A DNA stretch of 64,000 nucleotides from Rhizobium sp. Q54 (lineage in GTDB: Bacteria > Pseudomonadota > Alphaproteobacteria > SHVZ01). Under the pieces are notes generated by a model. That model had not been told where the DNA came from. It did no database searches and saw nothing but the letters and a program-made list of their open reading frames with translations. The translations under genes were made by a program, and so were the position numbers. The DNA is taken from positions 1 to 64,000 of the forward strand of contig CAMBVS010000016.1 in assembly GCA_945871425.1 (NCBI GenBank). Direction: 5' to 3'. Within the stretch, counting starts at the first letter, position 1. Each line of letters opens with the position of its first letter. Shown here piece after piece: positions 1 through 6,904 of the stretch.

Positions 1-2
1 GT

Positions 3-122
3 TGGCCGATCGCCTGCGTGGCTCTGGAGATCACGCAGAGGTGCAATCTCGACTGCACGGCCTGCTACCTGTCGGAGCACTCCGAGGCGGTCAAGGATCT
101 CCCCCTCGCTCTACAGCTATGA
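3..122 (+). pseudogene. Radical SAM protein, N-terminal fragment (relic)
   Basis: Frame 3 is open from the window edge to a TGA at 120-122. It encodes the cluster motif CNLDCTACY, i.e. the Cys-x3-Cys-x2-Cys that holds the [4Fe-4S] cluster of radical SAM enzymes, preceded by a typical ALEITQR strand. Only about 39 residues remain, and the roughly 300 residues of TIM barrel expected downstream are missing. Where the barrel should continue, the sequence changes to a DUF547 reading in another frame. I read this as the 5' part of a radical SAM gene cut by a deletion. The true start lies left of the window. The motif is clear; the original substrate cannot be named. Confidence 0.7.
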
Positions 123-330
123 GAACGACGTCATCAGGCCGCTCGGCGACCCGCGCATCTACTTAGCGCTCAACTGCTTGGTGGTCGGGTGCCCGCGGCT
201 GCCGCGAGCCGCCTTCACGGTCGATAAGCTCGACGAGCAGCTCGACGCGGCCGCCCGGACTTTCGTCAATGAGAGCCGTAATCCGCGGATCGACCGGGGC
301 AAGCGGAAAGTCCGGCTCGGACCGGACTAG
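112..330 (+). pseudogene. DUF547 protein, C-terminal fragment (relic)
   Basis: From about position 112, frame 1 reads a DUF547-like segment. Recognisable blocks are YENDVIRPLGDPRI, then LALNC..VGCP..PR, then a helix with LDEQLDAAARTFVNE, ending in TAG at 328-330. These are the conserved core and following helix of DUF547 proteins, but the N-terminal half (more than 100 residues) and the usual C-terminus are absent. The fragment begins inside the radical SAM relic, so the two were probably neighbouring genes fused by one deletion. No start codon or ribosome site serves it. Function of the intact family is unknown. Confidence 0.65.
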
Positions 331-346
331 TCATCCCGGGCCGTGA

Positions 347-577
347 TCATCCGTCACGACCACCGCGCTGCCTGTGCGACGCCGGCGCTCGGACAGTTGC
401 TGCTCCAGAGGCGTCGACGGCGGGCGTCTGTTGCGACTTCTCCGCCGCCGTCTGCCTCTGCTGTGGGTTGGCGGTATCGGGCTGATCCATGGCAGCGGCC
501 CCGGATGCAGCCGCAAGCGACCCGATCAACAGCATGGAAGCGACGGTACGTGAGAAGCGGAAGCTCGAGAACGACAT
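347..577 (-). CDS. Small secreted protein of unknown function
   Basis: A 76-residue product. The first 29 residues form a Sec signal peptide: SFRFSR basic start, hydrophobic core ASMLLIGSLAAA, and small residues GAAA before the likely cut. The mature part is short, hydrophilic and low in complexity (Gln, Ala, Thr, Pro rich, Arg/Gly tail) with no Cys or recognisable domain. I chose the ATG at 577 because an AAAGGAG site lies just upstream; the in-frame ATG at 592 overlaps that site. I do not recognise a family. The gene stands alone between the relic region and the cyclase gene. Confidence 0.5.
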   Translation of the reverse strand: MSFSSFRFSRTVASMLLIGSLAAASGAAAMDQPDTANPQQRQTAAEKSQQTPAVDASGAATVRAPASHRQRGGRDG

Positions 578-727
578 GGGCACTCCTTTCATTTCAAACC
601 TATGTCGTTCAGTCCAACTCGGGACGGAAGCGTTACGTGGCGGGACTCGGAGGACTCCACTAGGCGATCGGGCGACGCGCCTCGGTGCCCCAAGTCCTTG
701 TGACGTGCCGTCGGAGTCGGAGAGTGG

Positions 728-2098
728 TCACTTTGCCGCGAGCACCACCAGATCGAGCGGCTGGTCGACGCCTGTAACCTCTCTCGCCGGACGAATCTCG
801 TCGTATTCGCTCGGGCTGTAGCCCTGTTGGACGGCCAAGGCGAAGGAGCTCGCGGACGTAAGTGCGCGGACCCGCTCGACCTTGGTGTGCTTCTCGAGCT
901 TTGCGGCGAGGTTGACCGGCTCACCGATGACCGTGTACTCGAGCCGGCTTCCGTCGCCGATCGCTCCAACCAGTATGTCTCCGGTGGCGACCCCAATCCC
1001 GATTGCAGGCGTCGCCTGGCCGAGGGAGTGGCGCAGTCTCGTCCAATCGTCGATCGCCAGGCAAAGCTCGCCTACGCAGGTGAGAGCGTCGGCTGCGTAG
1101 GTGTCGGATGGCGAAGTCGCTCCGAAGCTGGCGAGTATGCCGTCGCCGAGATACTTGTCGACCGTGCCGCGACACCTCTGGATGACGGGAACGAGCCGTG
1201 CCTGGTACTCGCCGAGAAGCTGCATCAGGCTCGACGGCTCCATTGCCTGGGCGAGCGACGTGAACCCTCGCATGTCGATGAACATCGCGGCGGCGGATCT
1301 CAGCGCGCCTTCTCCCGGCCGCATCGATCGTTCGGATTGGACGATCTGCGCTGCGACCGCCGGGTCGAAGAAACGGGATAGATCCCGGGCGGCGGCTCGT
1401 TCCGAGACGGCATTGATCAGAAGGCGGCGGGCTCTCACCAGCGCCAAGGCGAGAATAAGCGAGACGATGATTATTGAGACGATCTTGTCGACCTCGGCGC
1501 CGATCAGGATCGAGGACGAGGTCATGTAGTGGACGTAGTCTCGAGTAATCGGCATCCCGCCGGGGTCATACCTCGCCGCGTATGCCACCAGCGCGAGCCA
1601 GAACAGGCTTGCTGCCGCGCCGGCCAAGAGGACGAGCCCCGGATCGAACCGGAGCGTCCGGAGCGCGATCCAGATGAACACATACAGCAGTGTCGAGGCC
1701 TTTAGATAGAACGCAGGCGGCTGCTCGTATTGCAGGTGGAAGCTCCAGATCAGGGACATGAGCATCGCCATGTCGATGATCACGGAGGCGCCGAGAACGA
1801 TGCGGCCCAGTCGGCGACGATGGGCAAGCCAGAGCCGGATGACGGTGAATACGCCGTAGATGCCGAGGGTGATCGGGACCGGCTCGAAGGGGGCGTCCGA
1901 TGGGGATGTCTTTGGCGCTATGACGTAGAAGACGAAGAAGAATAGGACCAGCGCCGCCTGGACCCAGCCGACCAAGATCTCCGAACTCTGCTCTTGCCGG
2001 GCGATCGCACCACGCACTCGCTCCGGTAGATGATGATCGTCCAGTCCGCCGAGAACGAGCTCCTTGAGCCGGTGCCAGTTCGGCGTACTCCGGGTCAC
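728..2098 (-). CDS. Membrane-anchored adenylate/guanylate cyclase (class III)
   Basis: A 456-residue protein that should make cAMP or cGMP at the inner membrane. The N-terminal half carries about six hydrophobic segments (for example WVQAALVLFFFVFYVIAP and LYVFIWIALRTL). The C-terminal half, from about residue 250, is a class III catalytic domain. It has AAMFIDMRGFTSLAQ with the metal-binding Asp, KYLGDGILASFG with the second Asp, and YTVIGEPVNLAAKLE with the transition-state Asn region. The start is GTG at 2098 with only a weak ribosome site, so the exact N-terminus is uncertain. It lies 93 bp downstream of the bufABC-doxX operon on the same strand and could be read through from it. Confidence 0.85.
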   Translation of the reverse strand: MTRSTPNWHRLKELVLGGLDDHHLPERVRGAIARQEQSSEILVGWVQAALVLFFFVFYVIAPKTSPSDAPFEPVPITLGIYGVFTVIRLWLAHRRRLGRIVLGASVIIDMAMLMSLIWSFHLQYEQPPAFYLKASTLLYVFIWIALRTLRFDPGLVLLAGAAASLFWLALVAYAARYDPGGMPITRDYVHYMTSSSILIGAEVDKIVSIIIVSLILALALVRARRLLINAVSERAAARDLSRFFDPAVAAQIVQSERSMRPGEGALRSAAAMFIDMRGFTSLAQAMEPSSLMQLLGEYQARLVPVIQRCRGTVDKYLGDGILASFGATSPSDTYAADALTCVGELCLAIDDWTRLRHSLGQATPAIGIGVATGDILVGAIGDGSRLEYTVIGEPVNLAAKLEKHTKVERVRALTSASSFALAVQQGYSPSEYDEIRPAREVTGVDQPLDLVVLAAK

Positions 2099-2191
2099 GC
2101 TACGGTCGCTCGCGTTGGACTTGGATCCACAGGCGGAAGGCGCGCCGTGCTCACTGCGCGACCAAATCGCCGTGTACGCATCTCGGTGCGA

Positions 2192-2698
2192 TCAGCGTCC
2201 GTAGATACGGGCAACGATGTGGTCCGCGGAGAGGCGGCCGGCGCCATACGTCATGAGGGCGAGCGCCATTGCTGCCCAAGGAAGATGGTAGCTCAGCCAT
2301 CCGTCGGGGATCGTCAGCTGGATGATAGCGGTCATCGCGAGAATGCCGAGCGCCGCGAACCGTGTGGCCAGGCCAACGACCAGCAGAATCGGCAGGATGA
2401 TCTCGGCCGATCCCGAAAGAAAGGCCATCAGCTTCGGCAGGGGATACGCGACCGTGGCGCCGAAGAGATGAAGCTTGAACTCCTCCGCGAACAGGAAGAC
2501 CGCCGAGTCGGACAAGTCGAGAAAGCCGTTCCACTTCGTCAGTCCGGACCTCCAGAACGGGATCGCCACCGTGACGCGCAGGACCAGCAGCGTGACCGAT
2601 GCTGGAAACCGGCCGAGAAGCTGGTCGAGCTGCTCGACGATGCCCTGAAGGTTGAGACCAGAGCGTGCCGGATCGCGCGTCTGCATTGCTTCGCTCAT
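2192..2698 (-). CDS. bufD: DoxX-family membrane protein of the bufferin operon
   Basis: A 168-residue protein with four predicted membrane segments, of the DoxX family. Family marks include the N-terminal LLVLRVTVAIPFWRSGLTKW and the GSAEIILPILLVVGLATRFAALG helix. It is the last gene of the buf operon; its ATG overlaps the bufC stop (ATGA), with AAGGGTG upstream. In Caulobacter-type buf operons a DoxX protein occupies the same place and is called BufD. Its role there is not settled; a membrane redox or metal-related function is inferred from context only. Confidence 0.8.
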   Translation of the reverse strand: MSEAMQTRDPARSGLNLQGIVEQLDQLLGRFPASVTLLVLRVTVAIPFWRSGLTKWNGFLDLSDSAVFLFAEEFKLHLFGATVAYPLPKLMAFLSGSAEIILPILLVVGLATRFAALGILAMTAIIQLTIPDGWLSYHLPWAAMALALMTYGAGRLSADHIVARIYGR

Positions 2699-3486
2699 GT
2701 CGCACCCTTGTTTTCGTTGCCAGGCTCAATTCGCGTCACGCCGCCGACGCGGAACAAGTCGATCAGGCTGTGGCCGAGGTCGAAGCGCCCGTCTTCCTCG
2801 ATCGCGGCGTCGGCGGCGGCGGCAATGGATTCGCCGCCCGCAAGAGCCCCGACGAAGGCGTGTCCGCCTGGAGGGAGTATGTGGACCGTCACTTCGGCGT
2901 GAGGGCGGAGTACGAGAAGATCCTCACCCACCCAGTCTTCCAATGCCTCCACGTCCGTCTCGTCCTGGTGCATGCGCCAGATGGACCCGATCGGATAGGG
3001 TGAACGTAGCCGGTGCAAGGAGGGGTGCGTCGTCAGCGTCGACCGGATCAAGGCCGCGGGTAAGACGCTGCGTATCGTATCCGTGCCCAGCGGAACTGCT
3101 TCGGGAGCATGGTAGGCGCGGCTCCAGGCGAGTTCGAGCGCCGCGACGTCGGCGAGGTAGGGGACCGATCGCGCGGGAGCGAATACCGCGACGAACGCCG
3201 GTATCTCGTCCCCGTAGTGCATCATGAGCGGGGAGCGCGGCATGTTCACAGCAGCATAGGCGCGGGCCATCGCGCGGAAGAACTCCTCGCCGACGAGGCG
3301 CCGGGTGACGGGAAACCGCTGTTCGAGCGCCTCGACGAGACCGATCATTATCGTGTTGCGGTGAATGGCGAACCGCCGCGCATCGGCCATCCCGCCGGGC
3401 CCGACGACTCCCGCGGGGACCGGCCTCTCCGGATCCAGCAGGGCGAACTGGAACTCCGCCTGTATCTTAGCCAGCGACGACGGCAT
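2695..3486 (-). CDS. bufC: Bufferin maturation partner BufC (DUF2063, HvfC family)
   Basis: A 263-residue DUF2063 protein. Recognisable features are the N-terminal AEFQFALLDP segment, RFAIHRNTIMIGLVEALEQRFP, FFRAMARAYAAVNMPRSPLMMHYGDEI and LADVAALELAW. In the bufferin/oxazolin pathways this family partners the MNIO enzyme and binds the precursor peptide. I start it at ATG 3486 because GAGG lies six bases upstream; the ATG at 3501 has no visible site. It overlaps the end of bufB by 20 bp and the start of the doxX gene by 4 bp, so the three are translationally coupled. Confidence 0.85.
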   Translation of the reverse strand: MPSSLAKIQAEFQFALLDPERPVPAGVVGPGGMADARRFAIHRNTIMIGLVEALEQRFPVTRRLVGEEFFRAMARAYAAVNMPRSPLMMHYGDEIPAFVAVFAPARSVPYLADVAALELAWSRAYHAPEAVPLGTDTIRSVLPAALIRSTLTTHPSLHRLRSPYPIGSIWRMHQDETDVEALEDWVGEDLLVLRPHAEVTVHILPPGGHAFVGALAGGESIAAAADAAIEEDGRFDLGHSLIDLFRVGGVTRIEPGNENKGAT

Positions 3487-4381
3487 CGCCGACCTCAGCA
3501 CCGTGACGCGGTCTCGCCTGCCGAAGGTACGTCTCGGCCCGTTCGGCTTCGGCGCTCAGATCCTCCCAAGGTGGAACGTCGTTGTCCCATTCGATCAGGG
3601 TTGGCACGGGCCCGAGCCGGCGCAAGGCGTAGGCGTAGAGGCTCCAGACATTGTCCGAGACGGCGCTACCGTGGGTATCGATGAGGAGTGTGCGCCCGGC
3701 GGTGTCGTGGCTTGGCGAGTGACCGGCGAGATGAACCTCGCCGACGTGCTCGACGGGAATGGCGTCGATATACGCGAATTCGTCGTATCCATGGTTGATC
3801 GCCGAGACGTAGACATTGTTGACGTCGAGAAGAAGGCCGCATCCGGTATGCCGCACGAGCGCGGCAAGGAAGTCGGGCTCCGGAATGGGGCTTCGCGCAA
3901 AGGTGACGTAGGTGGACGGGTTCTCCAGCAGCACCCTGCAGCGAAGCGCCGACTGCACTTCGTCGACGTGACGGGCGACGTGCAGCAGCGTCTCCTCGGT
4001 ATAGGGTAGCGGCAGCAGGTCGTTCATGTGGACCGGAGAGTGGCTCGACCAGGCGAGGTGCTCGGAGAAGAGGCCAGGCTGATAGCGATCGACGAGATCC
4101 TTGAGGCGCATGAGGTGATCGCGGTCGAGCGGGGCCGCCGATCCGATCGAAAGCCCGACGCCGTGAAGCGAGATAGGGTATTCGGACCGGATGGCTTCGA
4201 GGTAGCGATGGGGAGGGCCGCCTGCGCCCATGTAGTTCTCGGCGTGGATCTCGAAGAAGCCGACATCCGGCCCCTCATCGAGGATGGTGCGGTAGTGGAC
4301 AGGTTTCAGGCCGACCCCGGCTCGCGGTGGCATCGCTGCGTCGTCTCGGCGACCCGGTCCTCGCGGTCCATGCGCAGTCAT
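3467..4381 (-). CDS. bufB: Multinuclear non-heme iron oxidative enzyme BufB (DUF692)
   Basis: A 304-residue TIM-barrel enzyme of the MNIO (DUF692) family. It is expected to convert Cys residues of the BufA precursor into copper-binding heterocycles (thiooxazoles in Caulobacter bufferins). Metal-site motifs are present in the usual order: EIHAENYMG, SLHGVGLSIGS, FSEHLAW, LLENPSTY, LLLDVNNVYVS, VGEVHLAGHS and DTHGSAVSD. The ATG at 4381 has CGGAG about 8 bases upstream, while the internal ATG at 4333 lacks a site. It is encoded between the precursor gene (110 bp upstream) and bufC (overlapping). Confidence 0.92.
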   Translation of the reverse strand: MTAHGPRGPGRRDDAAMPPRAGVGLKPVHYRTILDEGPDVGFFEIHAENYMGAGGPPHRYLEAIRSEYPISLHGVGLSIGSAAPLDRDHLMRLKDLVDRYQPGLFSEHLAWSSHSPVHMNDLLPLPYTEETLLHVARHVDEVQSALRCRVLLENPSTYVTFARSPIPEPDFLAALVRHTGCGLLLDVNNVYVSAINHGYDEFAYIDAIPVEHVGEVHLAGHSPSHDTAGRTLLIDTHGSAVSDNVWSLYAYALRRLGPVPTLIEWDNDVPPWEDLSAEAERAETYLRQARPRHGAEVGDAVVAG

Positions 4382-4412
4382 TTCCGGCTCCGACGATCCC
4401 GGCCACGGCGCT

Positions 4413-4450
4413 GCCGCCGCTCATGCCTAGGGGCTGGCACAAGCGGCGGC
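4413..4450 (-). terminator. Hairpin between bufA and bufB
   Basis: A perfect 9-bp stem (4413-4421 pairing with 4442-4450) with a 20-base loop sits in the 110-bp gap after bufA. It has no U-run, so it is not a classical terminator. It more likely protects the bufA mRNA 3' end or partly attenuates transcription, giving more precursor peptide than modifying enzyme. That role is inferred. Confidence 0.4.
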
Positions 4451-4491
4451 TGCGGTGCCTGGAGATCGACCTCTGGATCAGGTACCAGACG

Positions 4492-4791
4492 TCAAGTCTT
4501 CGGCAAGTCCCGCGTCATCGCCTCGAGCGATCCCTTCCTTCCGCCTGGGACCGGCATCGACACGCAGGTTCCCTTCGGAACGAGAGTCCAGGCGTTACCC
4601 TGGTAGTCGACCTTGGAGGTTCCCGCGCATGTCGTTCCCGGGCCGGCGGCGCAATCGTTCTTTCCGGCCAGGCTGACGCCGAAACACTTCTCCTTGCTGG
4701 TGTCTTGCGCGGGTGCGGGCGTGGCGGTCAGGGCCAGCGCCGCGGTGAGAGAACCGATGGCAAGCGCATAGTTGACTGTACGACGATCCAT
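4492..4791 (-). CDS. bufA: Bufferin precursor peptide BufA (DUF2282)
   Basis: A 99-residue DUF2282 precursor. Residues 1-29 are a Sec signal peptide ending TPAPAQ. The mature part has the family core [20 protein letters not shown] and [14 protein letters not shown], then KGTC and the conserved PGGRKGSL tail. The four Cys are at 36, 47, 55 and 76. In characterised bufferins the middle Cys are modified by the MNIO enzyme and the product binds copper in the periplasm. The ATG at 4791 has GGAG 11 bases upstream and lies 62 bp downstream of a sigma-F-type promoter. First gene of the buf operon. Confidence 0.92.
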   Translation of the reverse strand: MDRRTVNYALAIGSLTAALALTATPAPAQDTSKEKCFGVSLAGKNDCAAGPGTTCAGTSKVDYQGNAWTLVPKGTCVSMPVPGGRKGSLEAMTRDLPKT

Positions 4792-4852
4792 GATGTGGGC
4801 TCCATTTCTGGTCAGGGCCGTTCTGGCCATCAGAGGAAGTTGCGGACAAGCA

Positions 4853-4878
4853 ATCGTCCCAGAACGTGGTTTGGTTAC
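4853..4878 (-). promoter_or_regulatory. Sigma-F-type ECF promoter of bufABC-doxX
   Basis: On the minus strand the -35 element GTAACC (4873-4878) is followed after exactly 16 bases by CGAT (4853-4856). This agrees with my recollection of the Caulobacter sigma-F consensus GTAACC-N16-CGAA. It lies about 60 bp before the bufA ATG. The same element occurs upstream of the sigma gene and, with 15-base spacing, upstream of the YHS gene. Confidence 0.75.
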
Positions 4879-4897
4879 GGTCTTCACGAAACCGTGT

Positions 4898-5431
4898 TCA
4901 GTTGACGTCCTTCGGTGCCTTGTTCCGGATCGACGGCCAGGTCGTGTTCGCCTGCTTGACGTTGCCGGGAACGTCATCGAGCCAGCGCTTCCGAACGTCG
5001 GCATTGACGTTGAGGTAGAGCTTGCCATCGGCGACGTGGAAGACGTCCGGATCACCGTCCAGCTTCTTGCCAAGCGCAGCACCCATCGCACAGAAGCCGC
5101 CGAACTGCGGGGCATAGCGATCCGGGTTCGCCGCGAACGCGTCGCGATTCCCGGCCGAGCTGAAGTGATACGTTGCGCCGTCGTGCTTCGCCGAGTACTG
5201 GGCCGACCCCTTGGCGGGCTTGCCATCGGCGACGTAGCTGACGGGATCGTAACCCCGCAGCATGACGCCGGCCTTGTCGACGTTGATGGCGGAGGTCGAG
5301 GCGGCATCGAACGCCAAGGCCGGCGCGGGCCCGAGGAGAGCGATGAAGGACACCGCGGCCGGTGCGCCCGAGAGGGACAGAGTGGTTGCAATCGAGCCGG
5401 CAACGGACAGGATGGCTAGGCGCCGATTCAT
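4898..5431 (-). CDS. Secreted YHS-domain protein
   Basis: A 177-residue periplasmic protein. It has a signal peptide over the first 40 or so residues (MNRRLAIL start, cut near PALAFD) and a YHS-type domain beginning at [20 protein letters not shown]. The domain includes the conserved block [21 protein letters not shown], given here in two parts ([21 protein letters not shown]), and GGFCAMG with the only mature Cys. YHS domains are linked to metal sensing or transport proteins. The ATG at 5431 has TATGGAG upstream; the ATG at 5500 falls inside the promoter and is rejected. It lies upstream of bufA on the same strand but with its own sigma-F-like promoter. Confidence 0.8.
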   Translation of the reverse strand: MNRRLAILSVAGSIATTLSLSGAPAAVSFIALLGPAPALAFDAASTSAINVDKAGVMLRGYDPVSYVADGKPAKGSAQYSAKHDGATYHFSSAGNRDAFAANPDRYAPQFGGFCAMGAALGKKLDGDPDVFHVADGKLYLNVNADVRKRWLDDVPGNVKQANTTWPSIRNKAPKDVN

Positions 5432-5482
5432 TTGGTGAGCTCCATATCGTTTCGAAGGCTTGAATTGGCCTACGCAGGTCCT

Positions 5483-5507
5483 GTCGTCGAAGTGGCGCAT
5501 GCGTTAC
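5483..5507 (-). promoter_or_regulatory. Sigma-F-type promoter of the YHS gene
   Basis: Minus-strand GTAACG (5502-5507) is followed after 15 bases by CGAC (5483-5486), one base shorter than in the two other copies. It lies about 50 bp before the chosen ATG at 5431 and back-to-back with the sigma gene promoter 64 bp away. The spacing difference lowers confidence. Confidence 0.55.
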
Positions 5508-5570
5508 ATGGCTCACGGCCCCGTGTTCGGAGGCCGGTCGGATCAAAGCGGTGATTTTGCGAGGGTCCCT

Positions 5571-5596
5571 GTAACAATCAGAGGGCGGCGCGCGAT
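5571..5596 (+). promoter_or_regulatory. Sigma-F-type autoregulatory promoter
   Basis: GTAACA (5571-5576), 16 bases, then CGAT (5593-5596), just 17 bp before the sigma gene start. Same architecture as the bufA promoter on the other strand. It suggests that the sigma factor drives its own gene together with the anti-sigma gene. Confidence 0.7.
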
Positions 5597-5613
5597 AAGG
5601 AACAGGCGAACGA

Positions 5614-6171
5614 GTGGTCCCCACGGAGCGAGAACAGGAATGGACTGCGTTGCTGCAGGCCGCGATCAAAGGGGATGAAGAGGCCTATCGCCGTTTCCTG
5701 CAATCGGTAACGACAGTTGTGCGATCAGCGGTACGTCGTCGCGCCCCGGGTCATGGTGTCGGGGCAGGCGATGTCGAGGACGTGGTCCAGGAGACCCTTC
5801 TGGCGATCCACCTCAAGCGGCATACATGGGCGGACGTCAGTTCGGTCGGATCGTGGATCGCGGCAATCACGCGCAACAAGCTGGTCGACGCGTTGCGGCG
5901 ACGCGGCCGGCGCGCCGAGGTTTCGCTCGACGATCTGGGGGATACCTTGTCATTCGCGGATCCGGATCCTGATTTCAGCCGGAGCGAACTGGATCGGATG
6001 ATGACCCATCTCAAGGCGCGCCAGCAGGAAATCGTTCGCTCGGTCTCCATCGACGGACATTCCGTTCGTGAGACGGCCGAGCGTTTGGAGATGACGGAAG
6101 TGGCCGTTCGAGTTGCATTGCATCGCGCCCTGAAGTCGCTTTCGGCCATCTATCGGAGGCAATGTCCGTGA
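5614..6171 (+). CDS. sigF: ECF RNA polymerase sigma factor, SigF-like
   Basis: A 185-residue ECF sigma factor. Region 2 is at about residues 25-95 (DVEDVVQETLLAIHLKRHTW, SWIAAITRNKLVDALRRRGRR). Region 4 is near residues 130-180 (ARQQEIVRSVSIDGHSVRET followed by AERLEMTEVAVRVALHRAL). Pairing with an NrsF-type anti-sigma gene and a bufferin operon points to the sigma-F group, which in Caulobacter answers heavy-metal stress. The GTG at 5614 is the start used here; its ribosome site is weak. It overlaps nrsF by 10 bp. Confidence 0.88.
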   Translation: MVPTEREQEWTALLQAAIKGDEEAYRRFLQSVTTVVRSAVRRRAPGHGVGAGDVEDVVQETLLAIHLKRHTWADVSSVGSWIAAITRNKLVDALRRRGRRAEVSLDDLGDTLSFADPDPDFSRSELDRMMTHLKARQQEIVRSVSIDGHSVRETAERLEMTEVAVRVALHRALKSLSAIYRRQCP

Positions 6172-6806
6172 GAACCGACGATCTGATCAAAGCTTTGGTA
6201 GCCGATCGGGCGATCGACGGGGCATCCCTACGACGCGTATTCCTGCTGTTCCTGGTCGGAGGGACAGCGGTGTCGGTGGCATTGTTCATCCTTGGCGTCG
6301 GCCTCCGTAACGATATTGCCGTGGCGGCAGGCTCGGTCCGTTTTCAGTTCAAGTTCGTGCTGATGATCGTGGTCGCGGTTGCCGGCGCGGGGCTTGCGCT
6401 GCGTCTGTCTCGGCCGGGCACGGGACCGGGGATCTGGCGGTGGACCCCTGTCGCGATCATGGGCCTGTTCGCCGTCGGCGTCGGAGGCGAGCTGCTCGAG
6501 GTTCCTGCCGCAATGTGGCCGGCCAAGCTGATGGGCAGCAACTCTTGGGCATGCGTGACCACTATTCCGGTCCTGGCGCTGGCACCGATGGCATGTGTGC
6601 TTGCGGCTATGAAGAACGGCGCGCCGACGCGGCCGCGTCTGGCCGGATTGGCGGCCGGTCTCCTTTCGGCCGGTCTCGCGGCGACGCTGTACGCGTTGAA
6701 CTGTGCCGACGACAGTCCGTTGTTCGTTGCCGTTTGGTATCCGGTGGGTATCGGCATAGTGGTAGCGGCGGGCGCAGTCGTGGGTCCGCGAGTTCTGCGC
6801 TGGTAG
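6162..6806 (+). CDS. nrsF: NrsF-type membrane anti-sigma factor (DUF1109)
   Basis: A 214-residue inner-membrane protein with six hydrophobic segments and a short cytoplasmic N-terminus (TDDLIKALVADRA) that should bind the sigma factor. The family's two metal-sensing cysteines are present: Cys131 in the SWACVTT loop and Cys181 in ALNCADD. These are the same numbers I recall for Caulobacter NrsF, where both are needed to sense Cr and Cd. An additional Cys lies at 145. GGAGG precedes the ATG, which overlaps the sigma gene. Under metal stress it should release SigF to switch on buf and YHS genes; that link is inferred. Confidence 0.88.
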   Translation: MSVRTDDLIKALVADRAIDGASLRRVFLLFLVGGTAVSVALFILGVGLRNDIAVAAGSVRFQFKFVLMIVVAVAGAGLALRLSRPGTGPGIWRWTPVAIMGLFAVGVGGELLEVPAAMWPAKLMGSNSWACVTTIPVLALAPMACVLAAMKNGAPTRPRLAGLAAGLLSAGLAATLYALNCADDSPLFVAVWYPVGIGIVVAAGAVVGPRVLRW

Positions 6807-6904
6807 CGCCAAGGGCGCGGTCTGCGGGGAGCGCGGGTTAGGTGCCATCCACGGCGGCCCTTGCCAAACTCGGCGATCGGGGCGCAACGGCCGGAAGGCC
6901 ATGG

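Noticed and set aside
5432-5500. Longer N-terminus for the YHS protein starting at 5500
   Set aside because: It would begin inside the promoter element and lacks a ribosome site; the ATG at 5431 has GGAG and begins a normal signal peptide.
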